Assembly: GCF_026210795.1 (NCBI RefSeq)
Contig: NC_089442.1
Location: 4,864,501-4,928,500, forward strand
From: Rhizophagus irregularis
Taxonomy: Eukaryota > Glomeromycota > Glomeromycetes > Glomerales > Glomeraceae
Direction of reading: 5' to 3'
Length of the DNA: 64,000 nucleotides
The notes beneath the pieces were generated by a model, which had not been told where the DNA came from, made no database searches, and was given only the letters and a program-made list of their open reading frames with translations. This document shows positions 45,187 through 56,255 of the stretch, one piece after another (position 1 is the stretch's first letter; each line of letters starts with the position of its first letter). A program made the position numbers and the translations under genes.

Positions 45187-47437
45187 GTTCAAACAATAAA
45201 ACTCTTCAGTAATAGACAACATATGTTCCATTCCTTCTTTAGAAGAAGAGATCAAAGTAGAATCATCCATAAATACCAAATTGTTAACCTCTAGAACATC
45301 AAAAGAACGTAAACTTGGCGAAACAGTATATGAAGCTATTGGAGAAACCAAACGATAAGGGTCTTTCTTTTCATTTTTGAGAGCTGTGAGCAAAGGGTCT
45401 AAATAAATAACCCATAGAAGTAGAGAGATAATTTCATCTTGGTCTATACCAATTCTAACTCTATATGGCGGAGTAGGGCCATGTGCAGTAATGACACGAT
45501 TAGAACGTGACATAAATAAAGAAAGTAAGAATTGAATAGCATTTTCTGGCAGACGTAAACATTGAAGAGCAAAACGCAGCATGGATAAATTCACAGAATC
45601 AAATGCTTTTAAGATGTCTTGAGAGAGGATTCATAAAGGTTGTTTAGTGACTACTGAATCATGGATAATGGATTCCAGAGTAATAATAGGATTACAGCAG
45701 GAACCTCCAGGTAGACCTGCAAAATTACCATCTTGAAGAACATAGTGGAAGGCGAGCAAAGGAGCAAGACGATTGTAAAAAAGTTTAACCAAAGCCTTGT
45801 GAATCACCTCCAATAAAGTAATAGGACAAGTATTTTTGAGTTGACACTTCCATTTATGCGGTTTGGGAATAGGAAAGACAGTAGCTTGTCTCCATAAATT
45901 AGAGATATTTGCGTCTGATAAACAGGCACAAATTAAGTTGAAAAGCAGAGCAGAAGCAGAAGGATCTAGGTGTTTTAACATCTCATACGAGATCATAGAA
46001 GGACCTGGGGCTTTATCATTAGGCATGAAGGAAATTGTTGAGGACCATTCATCAAGGGTAGGAGGATCCATAAGTGAATCAAAAATAGCTGGAGAGACAT
46101 CAGCAAGTGACGCATAAGCATTAGACCATCGATCAGGCAAATCCTGTATGGAAGAAGGAGGAGTGGAGATAATTGGAACACAGTTTTGAAAATGTTCAAC
46201 AACTGCTTGATCAATGGCATCTGGAGAAGTTAATAAAGTAGGGTGTGTTGGATGATCAATAAAGACACGATCAAGAACGATTCGTCATCTAGTTCGTGAC
46301 AAGGCAGATTCAATAAAAGTGGAGATATTATTGGTAAAGTTATTATTCTGAGCATCAATTTTTGCCTAAATAGAGGAGGCTTGGAATTCTTTTTCTTTAA
46401 GTAAAAGTAGACTTCGCAAAAGTAAAGTCATATTTTCTAACATATGAAGCAAATTAGCAAAATCATCAAATCTTTCATCTCGAAGAAGAGAAGGAAGGAT
46501 AATAGGCGTAACAAAGGTTCATTTATAAAGGGATAATATATTATTAAGACGTATATAATATGAAGACCACTTGGTTTCCTAATGCGTAGAATATGAGATA
46601 GGAGTCTTATGAAGGGAACGGATAGTTTTAGCCACTTTAGACAAAAATCTATAAGACTGGCATAAACTTTCCAAGTCTTTAGGCTTCTTTGGAACATAAG
46701 TATTGCCCACAGTAACTGAAGGTAAGGTGGAATTAGCAGCTTTGATAATCCTAGAATGAAAATATTCACACTTCTGATTGAGAGGCCAAGCGTTAAAAAC
46801 AAGTGGATCAATTGGACATAATTTATCCAAAACATTAGCAAAAGCAGTCTACTGTTTGGTAGAAATAGAATCATATTTAAAAACACATCGAGTATTACGA
46901 CCAAGTTGACGAGCTCGTGCAGATTTAATAGCATCTGATAATAATGAAACATCAAAATATGTAATAATAGGGTTATGGTCAGAAATGTGTAAATTATGAG
47001 CATCAAAAATAGAAGCTGTTAACATATATTGGCGAAGAAGTGGACAAGACCAAACAAAGTCAATACGGGTAATAGTGTCCAAGTGGTGATAAGTACCTAA
47101 GGTACCGGATAGGTTAAGGGGGTGCAATTCTCATAATTATGAGAAAGCAAATAATGAAATAATTTGTGAATTCGTTTAGCAGCAACTTGAGGTTGGTGCA
47201 AAAATATAGGGTAATATTTCTCCAGATTCATATTAAAATCACCGCAAATAGCATGGTGAAAATTTTGTGAAGAAGTTTAGGAAATAAGAGAAATTAATTG
47301 ATCAATGACTTTGTAATGAAGAACAAGATCATTTGTAGGGGAATATAAACGACAAATATACGCAATTTAACATTGCCTTTAAAAAATAAGTCTACAGAAA
47401 GAATTTGGGAAGAATGCCCTATAAAAAATATGGACAC

Positions 47438-48545
47438 GGTTAACATACGGTATTACCGTATTTTGCGAACAGTATCATTACAGTATCATTAAAGTATTTT
47501 AGCAGTATTTTCACATACGATATACATTCGGTATTTTGCACACCGTATTATATACACGGTATTTTTAAATAGTGAAGATTTGTATACTTTATACTCATAT
47601 ACAGTATTATATCTCGGTTTATAACGTATGTGATTATTTGCGAACAGCATGGTATTCCAGTTTATAACGTACGTTTTATACTTGTTGTTATTTGCGAACA
47701 GTATTATACCTCAGCTTATAACGTATGTTTTATACTGGTGGTTATTTACGAACAGCATGATGCCTCAGTTTATAGCGTATGTTTTATACTGGTGGTTATT
47801 TGCGAACAGTATTATGCCTCAGTTTATAACGTACGTTTTATACTTGTTGTTATTTGCGAACAGCATGATGCCTCAGTTTATAGCGTATGTTTTATACTTG
47901 TTATTATTTGCGAACAGTATTATACCTCAGCTTATAACGTATGTTTTATACTGGTGGTTATTTACGAACAGCATGATGCCTCAGTTTATAGCGTATGTTT
48001 TATACTGGTGGTTATTTGCGAACAGTATTATGCCTCAGTTTATAACGTACGTTTTATACTTGTTGTTATTTGCGAACAGCATGATGCCTCAGTTTATAGC
48101 GTATGTTTTATACTTGTTATTATTTGCGAACAGTATTATACCTCAGCTTATAACGTATGTTTTATACTGGTGGTTATTTACGAACAGCATGATGCCTCAG
48201 TTTATAGCGTATGTTTTATACTGGTGGTTATTTGCGAACAGTGTTATATCTCAGTTTATAACGTACGTTTTATACTTGTTGTTATTTGCGAACAGCATGA
48301 TGCCTCAGTTTATAGCGTATGTTTTACACTGGTGGTTATTTGCGAACAGTATTATGCCTCAGTTTATAACGTATGTTTTATACTGGTGGTTATTTGCGAA
48401 CAGCATGATGCCTCAGTTTATAACGTATGTTTTATACTTGCTGTTATTTGCGAATAACGTATGTTTTACACTGGTGGTTATTTGCGAACAGTATTATGTC
48501 TCAGTGTGCAACGTATGTTTTATACTGGTGGTTATTTGCTAACAG
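47438..48545 (+). repeat. 54-bp minisatellite with higher-order structure
   Basis: Starting about 47,600, a 54-bp unit (AACGTATGTTTTATACTGG then TGGTTATTTGCGAACAGTAT and CCTCAGTTTAT) is repeated about 16 times. Unit variants differ by a few bases and a block of four units (216 bp) recurs almost exactly, giving a higher-order period. Because 54 is a multiple of three, two overlapping frames stay open for 275 and 297 codons; these are very hydrophobic, highly repetitive and start within the array, so I do not call them genes. The 160 bp before the array hold looser ACGGTATT/ACCGTATT words. Confidence 0.75.
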
Positions 48546-49612
48546 CATAATATACGTATATTTTATCATATTTGCAAGTATTATTACTACGGTATTTTTA
48601 TATATAATATATATTTATATATTTATATATTTAACATGAAAATTTGTCCTTATAATTATTAAATTTTATTATTAAATTAAAAATACTATAATCAGATATA
48701 GAAAAGTTAGAAGGTACAATTTTAATAGTGATAAAAAAGATAAAAAAATAAAATTAGTAGTAATAAAAAATTAATAAAAGATGAAATTAGTAGTAATAAA
48801 AAGATGTAGTTAGTAGTAATTAAAGATGAATTAGTAGTAACAAAAGAATGAAATTATTAAAGATTAGATTAGTAGCGATAAAATTAGTAGCAATAAAAAG
48901 GAGATACAATTAGTAGTAATAAAAAGATAAAATTAGTAAAATAAAATTAGTAATGATTAAAAGAAGACAAAACTAGTAGTAATAAAAGAAAAGGATAAAT
49001 AAAGACAAAAAAAAGAAAAGAAAATAAATGACTGTACCTACTTTATTAAGTATATAAACATGTCTATATTAGAAAAGTTCAAGAAATCAAAATAAATAAT
49101 TAGTAATAACTGAAAGTTAACCAATATAAAAAACTATTATAACTTCACAATTCTTCTTAAATAATAAAAATAAAACAAATAAATGTAATATCTGAAAAAG
49201 CAATGATAAAAAAAAACAAATAAATGTAATATCTGAGATAATAATAACTTGAGTAAAAAAGTAAAAACAAAATAAAAGAAAGAGTTTGTATTTTTCAAAC
49301 TTATATTATTCACGTTACAAAAACAAATGATCTGCAATCATCTATTGGCTAATTTTCACGTGGTAATCAACACTGATCAGCCAATAATTTTGTTCTTACA
49401 TTATAGATTTAATTAACCCGGAAAAAGACGGTAAATAGCCTATAGTCCTATACAACCTATACAATAATCTATACAATAACCACAAATGTGCATAATTTGA
49501 TCAGAAATATGATTAAAAAGTTCTAAGTCCGATAATTACGATTGTTAAGATACCGCTCAACTTTAACAGTTTAACTTTTTAACTGTATAGTTGAAAGCAT
49601 GATCGATAAATT
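48546..49612. other. Low-complexity A+T-rich DNA
   Basis: From 48,720 to 49,010 the word AATTAGTAGTAATAAAAAGAT and shorter variants recur, an irregular minisatellite. A segment AAATAAATGTAATATCTGA is present twice near 49,180 and 49,217. No gene is supported. Confidence 0.45.
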
Positions 49613-50626
49613 AAACAATGACAAGAAAAGTTCGCGAATTTTCCTTGGTACTGCTTAATTTTTTTAATTTTTAAGCAGTATCAAGAAAATTCGCGAACTT
49701 TTCTTGTCATTGTTTAATCGATTGCTTTGAAAAAAACAATGGTATACTTTGAACAATCCAAGAAAAGTTCGCGCGAATTTTTCTTGCCATTGTTTAATCA
49801 ATTGCTTTAAAAAAAAAAACAATGGTATACTTTGAATAATAACAAGAAGAAAAGTTCGAGCGAATTTTTCTTGCCATTGTTTAATCGATTGCTTTAAATA
49901 TACAATGATATACTTCGAATAATAGCAAGAAAAGTTCGCGCGAATTTTACTTGCTATTGTTTAATCAATTGCTTTAAAAAAAACAATGGTATGCTTCGAA
50001 CAATAGCAAGAAAAGTTCGAGCGAATTTTTCTTGCCATTGTTTAATCAATTGCTTTAAAAAAACAATGATATACTTTGAACAATAGCAAGAAAAGTTCGC
50101 GCGAATTTTTCTTGTCATTGTTTAATCAATTGCTTTAAAAAAAACAATGGTATGCTTCGAACAATAGCAAGAAAAGTTCGAGCGAATTTTTCTTGCCATT
50201 GTTTAATCAATTGCTTTAAAAAAACAATGATATACTTTGAACAATAGCAAGAAAAGTTCGCGTGAATTTTTCTTGTCATTGTTTAATCGATTGCTTTAAA
50301 AAAAAACAATGGTATGCTTCGAACAATAGCAAGAAAAGTTCGAGCGAATTTTTCTTGCCATTGTTTAATCGATTGCTTTAAAAAAAAACAATGGTATGCT
50401 TCGAACAATAGCAAGAAAAGTTCGCGCGAATTTTTCTTGCCATTGTTTAATCAATTGCTTTAAAAAAAACAATGATATACTTTGAACAATGGCAAGAAAA
50501 GTTCGAGCGAACTTTTCTTGCCATTGTTTAATCAATTGCTTTAAAAAAAACAATAATATACTTTGAACAATGGCAAGAAAAGTTCGCGCGAATTTTTCTT
50601 GATACCGCTTAATCTTTAAATTAAAA
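49613..50626. repeat. Array of ~80-bp palindromic units (copy 1)
   Basis: Around a dozen units. Each holds a hairpin whose arms are AACAATRGCAAGAAAAGTTCG and CGAATTTTTCTTGCCATTGTT (an inverted repeat of about 20 bp with a 0-4 base loop), plus a linker TTAATCAATTGCTTTAAAAA and TATGCTTCG or TATACTTTG. Linker types tend to alternate (GGTATGCTTCG / GATATACTTTG). The first and last units use another arm, AAGCAGTATCAAGAAAATTCG. The same array in the same orientation occurs at 58,501-59,310. Confidence 0.8.
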
Positions 50627-50767
50627 CCTTAGTAAATTACTTTACAGAAATTTCAGTTAGAGTTACGGTCGATATAAAATCAATGTCGATTCTATATTGA
50701 TCAGACGTCACCATGATGTCGTGATGAAAATCGATTCGACATCTTTAAGTTGAACTTAAATACGTTG

Positions 50768-50851
50768 ATTCGATGTCTATTCGTTTACTAATCGTAGTGA
50801 TATCGATTCGACATCGAATAACTACGATTAGTAAACAAATAGACATCGAAT
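50768..50851. repeat. Long near-perfect hairpin (31-bp arms)
   Basis: The arm 50,768-50,798 (ATTCGATGTCTATTCGTTTA...) and the arm 50,821-50,851 are reverse complements at 30 of 31 positions, with a 22-base loop. The surrounding 50,650-51,050 repeats GATTCGACATC and CGATGTC words, so it may be the centre of a MITE with diverged ends. Confidence 0.75.
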
Positions 50852-51189
50852 AATAACATCGCACTTACATTGTTTCAATATTAAGTTAATGTCGAAAAAT
50901 GTTTATTTTTCCCGCCTTGTGTACATTAAGTAAACATCGAAATGACATCGAACAGGTGTCTATTTGACGTCACACAAACATTATGCGAATCGAGATGACA
51001 TCGGACGAGCGTTGATTCGACGTCAATCAAACATTCGACATCAGGACACGATGGCTTAGTGTATTTTATTCTAAAAGAAATAAAACGAAAAAAAAACCTA
51101 AAAGGAAGTTTATTGAGACTTTTTTACTCATTTCATATATACCAGCATTGTATGTAATGTGATTTTCATTTATTAATTAAGGTTTAATA

Positions 51190-53247
51190 CTAGTTATTAT
51201 TACTATTATAATACATGGAATTACTATTATAATACATGGAATTATCTGGTGTACTGACAGTAGTACTTTGACTAGTATTACGAGGTGGGTTTTCTAATAA
51301 CGCCTGCGTTATTAAACTTTTATTTACAATCATAACGTTCCTTAGGTTCAATAAAACACGTATAAGGGATTTAGTGTTTGTTAAATGTGGCGATATTGGG
51401 ATTTCAGCATGATCAAGATGGAAATATCGCGGTATACCACCTAGATCCTTTACCAAAACATTTAATCGCATATCTAAACCAGCAATTTGAATACCAACAA
51501 CTCCAAATTCATTACCGGCCGGTCTACATAATGCGTTTATAGCACTTGTCCCGTCTATCATTTCTCTCCACAATTTTACATCATCATCATCTTTTTTTTT
51601 TTCGCTACATGTAATGCGAGAGCTTTCAACATAAATCAACTCGATATCATTTGTGTCTTGCTTCATTATTCCCATAATATCGGGTTTTTTACCGATTCGT
51701 TCTCCATCGATCCCTTTATTTTTTCGAATCTTGCTTGCAATACTCTGACGTTCTGCACTGAAATTTGATAAAAATACACACTAAGTATCTGAGCCATGGT
51801 TAAAATAGTAATCACGTGACTACTTACATGCTTGTACAGATATAACCATTTGATAGGTTCACCAGGCTTGCACGAAGTAAAGGGACTATAACATCGGTAA
51901 TATAAGTTCCTTCGCTCTGTTTATTACGGGAAGTACTTGTCGCATAAATTGGACTACTCCATATTTCGCCACTAGGTAAAATAAATATCGGAAAATGTTA
52001 TCATACAATTACTATTTATATAATGAAGTTATTATTGAAAAACTTACAGTACATCTAAAATTCGACCTGTTATTTTTAATAGATCAGAATCATCTTCTTT
52101 CCATTTATTATCGTGTTTGGCATTTTCCACGATTTTATGAGTAGACAATACTTCAAAATTTTCTAAGAAATCCTCACATTTTTTTACAACTAATTTGGGG
52201 GAGTACATTTCATTTTATTGCATGGTTCCTGTTGTTATAATGAAAAAGAATGAGTATATGAATGCAATTCATCCAATAACACTAAATTGCTTCTCACCAT
52301 AAAGATTGGTTTTAATTTGCGATGTAATCCTGTTACTATATACGAGTTATCGCTTAGAACCATGTTTGCTACAGGATCTCGCCACGTAAGATCTGAAAGA
52401 ACGATATTCTCAACTGTTTTCTTAAGGGCGCTATAGAGATGCCCATCATCATCATCCAAAGGATGCTATATAGAGAATACCTTTATAAGTATTGGTATGT
52501 ATGATTATAAAAAATAGAAAAACACATACTTTAAGCTTTTCATTTAACATCTCAATATTTTTCTTTATTTCTTCCTCCGTAGTATCTGGCGTTGATTCCT
52601 TATTCTGAAATTATGATTGATTAGATCGTGATAAGATTTTCCAATCCATATATATATATATATTAAGAAATACTGTACCGTATCCAACACCTTGATCTTA
52701 TTTAATCCTAATATGCTTTTATATCCGCTTTTCATCTACGACAGTTAATTAGCAAATATCGATATAATATAAGTTAGTGACCACATTAATTTTATGAATA
52801 TTAAATTTTGCTGCACGTGCACAATCATGTAATAGCTAAGATAGTCACGCACAGCTAGAGGAGAGCAGAAACCCTCGACATCTAAAGGATTTGTTCCTAA
52901 CAACATCGCTCTTCTGGGCCGGCATCCCCCAACCTTCGGCAGTGACAACCAAAACTACTATAACACATTACACTGCCGTAAATTCATCAGTTTGCACAAT
53001 AACGAATATTAATGCGCCTATTATTACTAACCTCCGTTAAAACCTCCATCACACTTTCTTTTCGTTGGAAATCTCTTATTCTTTCTAACGACGATTTAAC
53101 CGCACTTTCTACTATTTTTATAACTTCTTCATATGGAAGTAAGTCATTTCTGTTCATTGTCTGGTATATAACGGTAGCAGAACATATAGCATCAAGAGGT
53201 CCTTCTAGTAAAAGTTTTTCAACCTTAGCTGTTACTAAACATGACAT
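51190..53247 (-). CDS. Unrecognised seven-exon gene, possible nuclease-like fold, one-base frame break
   Basis: Exons (minus): 53,247-53,032; 52,735-52,679; 52,604-52,530; 52,465-52,298; 52,228-52,048; 51,971-51,828; 51,757-51,190. Phases agree throughout except that exon 5 is one base short. The break maps to a run of five C (plus-strand G 52,197-52,201); one more C would keep the frame, for about 469 residues. The protein starts MSCLVTAKVEKLLLEGP. Notable parts are DPVANMVLSDNSYIVTGLHR, IWSSPIYATSTSRNK, ERQSIASKI, KKPDIMGIMKQ...ELIYVESSR, KLWREMIDG and a final Ser/Asn tail. The PD...E-x-x pattern recalls PD-(D/E)XK nucleases, but the Lys position is not conserved. I do not assign a function. 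Intron 1 (296 bp) holds a less A+T-rich stretch. Confidence 0.6.
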
Positions 53248-53963
53248 TATAAAAACTATTAGAGAAAAACGTATTGATATATAAGATATACAATATGAAT
53301 ACAGTAAACAATTAAAAGTCACCGAAGCTCCTTTTACTGCTCTTTTAAATGATATGTTGGGTCGAGCATAATGATATGTTGGGTCGAAGCATAAGAATAT
53401 GCATAAGAATATGCCTTTTACTGCTCTTTTAAGGAGCATAGCAACGCCAGAAGTTGGGGGTGATGCATGTAAGCAAATGGCTATTTTTGTTTCACAGCGC
53501 CTATATGCATTGTGGCGGAGTGGAGTGAATTGATTGATTGATTTGCTGATCGGGTTACACCAACAATAAAACATGTGATCAAAAATGCCGAGTATAAAGA
53601 ACGTTAGAGCTGATTCGAAACGTAATAGTAAAATTTTCACAAAAATATATAGTTTTATTAAATCATTACAATAGATAGAATGTTTTTATGTTTCAAGGAC
53701 GAGGCGACCTTGCATTATGCAAAAGAGAAGATAGAAAAGAGAGAAACGAACGAAAATAACGATTGTACGATTGTACAATTCATAAATTCAAAAATTACTC
53801 GAAGGTATTCAATATAAAATAAAGTGAAATAAGGGTACAATCAATCGAGAAACTAGAGAAGAAATAGCAGATGTGGAAAATGAAACGAATACGGACATTA
53901 TGGAGTTAAAAGGATTTTATTTCTTTTCAATCGCAATATTGCGCTAACAGTATCGACAATATC
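53248..53963. other. Upstream region with a less A+T-rich insert
   Basis: Bases 53,320-53,570 are richer in G+C than the surroundings. They contain two copies each of GATATGTTGGGTCGA, AAGAATATGCAT and TTTTACTGCTCTTTTAA, and a stretch TGTGGCGGAGTGG (about 53,511) that faintly recalls a tRNA A box. No gene is claimed. Confidence 0.35.
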
Positions 53964-55850
53964 ATGAAAAAAGGTCGGTTTTTCAACTTTAATCTTCAAA
54001 ACAGCGACAATCCAAATGTCCGGAAAAGACAACAAGCACGATTTGAACGCAAATGTAGGCAAGTTTTTCATAAGTCTGATCTTACAGCTGACGCCTCACT
54101 TGAAGATAAACTTTTAGCGTCAAAAAGAAAGGTTTCCTATTTCAACAATCACAAAATTTCAGAAAGCCGATTATGCATTTGAAATATAAGAAGAAATTTC
54201 AGGTTCCACTACAGCGTTACTATACTTTTCAGCTACCGTTCCTTGAATCCTCAACACTACCCGAAGTGCAACGAGAAGTACTACTATATTGCTAAATACT
54301 TCGATTCAAATGTCCATGGATCTATATTTGATCCGTCTTATGAGATAACAAAATGGCATCATCATCGATCGAGGACAACATTATTAAATCTCCAACGGAC
54401 GACAATAATTCAACACCTGTCGTCAATACTTCAGTTGCTTTTGCTGATCCCTCTGGTTCTTCTTCATCTAATACTACTTCGAAAGATGGTCAATTTCCCC
54501 TCCATCTTATCCCATTTATCCCTGATAAACCTATCTACAAGGGTGGTCTTACATATTCTAAATTATCTAAGAAAGATAAGAAAAATCTTCAACCGTTGAA
54601 AGTTGGTAGCAAACAGTGGATTATTGAAATTGAGGCTATTAAAGCCGCCACGACCAAGAAATCTAAAAAAAATCGGATAAAGCTAATACGGTTTCTAATC
54701 CCGTTCCTATCTGTTTGTTCCCGAAGAGCCCATGTATAAGGATGGCAAGCTACATTCTTCGTTATCTCATAATGAAAAGAAAACCCTTCGACCCTTACAA
54801 GACAAGTGGGTAGTAAACAGTGGGTAGTAAACAGTGGATTGCTGCAATAAGAGCTATAAAGCTACACGAGATCGCGAAACTCAACTTGCGACACGCATCG
54901 ACGATTTGAAAGTTCAATGGGAAGACTACTACTGAAATCGCTCTCTATCGCGATAATTTGACTATCGCTCTTACTCATTATCAAAACGTTTGTTATGATT
55001 ATCACACATACTTGAGACGACAACATTCTCCTATTGCATCATCTTCCTTACCTCCGACAAAAGGAAAAAGAAACAAAAAGGTCGCGCTACCGACCCCTGA
55101 TTTCAATATCAAACAGTTACAAATTTTAGAAGAAACAATGGACGAAAGCGGTCTCCATCTTGCTCTCACAGTACGGCATAATAAACTATATGAACCGGAA
55201 TATGTTACTCATCAGGCGCCTCGTCAACTTAAACGGTCAGCCACTAGGAATTTTAATTTGGACTTGCATTACAATCTCCATATGAGGAAAAGGTTTCATC
55301 ATTTTACTGAAGATTCAGCCTTGGTTACTAATTTTTGTTCGAACTAATAATTTCATTTTATTAGATGCTCTCCCTCTTTTTTATATTTATAGATATATTG
55401 GTCCTCTTTTTTCACCACTTTATAGTATTGAAATTTTTCGTATTTTTATATATATAGTATTATAGTTATATAATAACTTAGGTTTTTCTTTTTTTTCACT
55501 ATTATGTGATTTGTTCTCTTTTTGTTTTTACAAATTTAACAACTTAAAATAGCGTTAACCACTCCACCTTTTACAGTATTCACAGGTGGCAACCTTATCT
55601 TATGGGTTGAAAGGAAAATACGGGTCTGCACTTGTTGTTCGATTGTTTATTTGTGCGTTTTATTACTTTTATTACCTATTCTACTTCAGTTGGGTTTTAG
55701 AATAGTTTTTATATAATTCTAGTCAGGGCTCGATTTATTGGGCGACGATTCTACATTGTGTGTTTTTATAATTTATTAGCTTAAAATTATCAATGTATTC
55801 TCCTCGGCTTACCTTAAAATCCTTAAAATAAAATAAAATAAAATAAACAA
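53964..55850 (+). pseudogene. Retroelement-like remnant with (AAAAT)n tail
   Basis: Several broken plus-strand frames: 53,964-54,182 (basic: RKRQQARFERKCRQVFHKSD), about 54,190-54,300 (KYFDSNVHGSIFDPSYEI in another frame), 54,353-54,739, and 54,958-55,347 ending HHFTEDSALVTNFCSN. Two related blocks stand in tandem: IYKGGLTYSKLSKKDKKNLQ with VGSKQWI, then MYKDGKLHSSLSHNEKKTL with another SKQWI-like end, so an internal duplication is likely. A 500-bp T-rich tail leads to AAAATAAAATAAAATAAAAT near 55,830, like the tail of a non-LTR element. The protein could be an ORF1-type product; I cannot name a family. Confidence 0.4.
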
Positions 55851-56255
55851 ATTCTATATCACGTCATTTATATAAATTACCATTTATCACCATAATCAGA
55901 TGGTGATGAATAACTATTTGTCACTATAAAATTTCAACTATAGCAATGTATTTTATTATATATTAATAAAGAAATTATCTAACTGTTAAAATACAATGAT
56001 TTTATTACATAATCCCATAAACCAAACATCTTGACCCTAATCCTAACGTAATTATAATTCAACGTACTGTCCCTAAACGCAATTATAATGCCAACGCACA
56101 CTGACCTTAACTATAACACAATAGATTTTTCCAAAAAAAAAATCGCCCGACAAAACCCAGTTGAAATTATTAGAATTATAAAAAAAAAGGATCTCTAATA
56201 GATAGAGATATTCAAAAAACCAAAAAAAAACGAAAATAGAAAAAAAATGAAATCA
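55851..56255. other. Intergenic DNA
   Basis: A+T-rich, with near-repeats CTAATCCTAACGTAATTATAAT / CCTAAACGCAATTATAAT around 56,035-56,090 (written here in parts of 20 bases or fewer: CTAATCCTAACG, CGTAATTATAA, CGCAATTATAA). No gene. Confidence 0.35.

Larger units (their letters stand above)
41500..47437 (-). mobile_element. 5'-truncated LINE (APE endonuclease - RT - RNase H), interrupted
   Basis: Reading leftwards from 47,437: the end of an APE-type endonuclease (AICGDFNMN near 47,240, SDHNPIITYF near 46,960), then reverse transcriptase from about 46,140 (NDKAPGPSMISYEML, VFPIPKPHKW, QDILKAFDSVNLSML, and the catalytic FMDDSTL near 45,260). An RNase H region (YTDDSLINLG, EAAAIYAALS, YTDSQSSIDG, about 43,150-42,700) and a C-terminal cysteine knuckle (CRSCEDHLEDF...C) follow. 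There are many stops and frame changes; one stop before ILSQDI fits TGG to TGA. The first part of the endonuclease and any ORF1 are missing, as in 5'-truncated insertions. Two MITEs (45,036-45,186; 43,762-44,058) interrupt it. Confidence 0.85.

Noticed and set aside
41940..46117. Plus-strand ORFs of 60-84 codons
   Set aside because: Antisense shadows of the LINE reading frames.
47630..48542. Two overlapping ORFs of 275 and 297 codons
   Set aside because: They arise from a 54-bp repeat whose length is a multiple of three; both are hydrophobic, repetitive and lack context outside the array.
49613..50626. CRISPR-like array
   Set aside because: Units are palindromic minisatellite copies with no unique spacers, in a eukaryotic genome with spliced genes.
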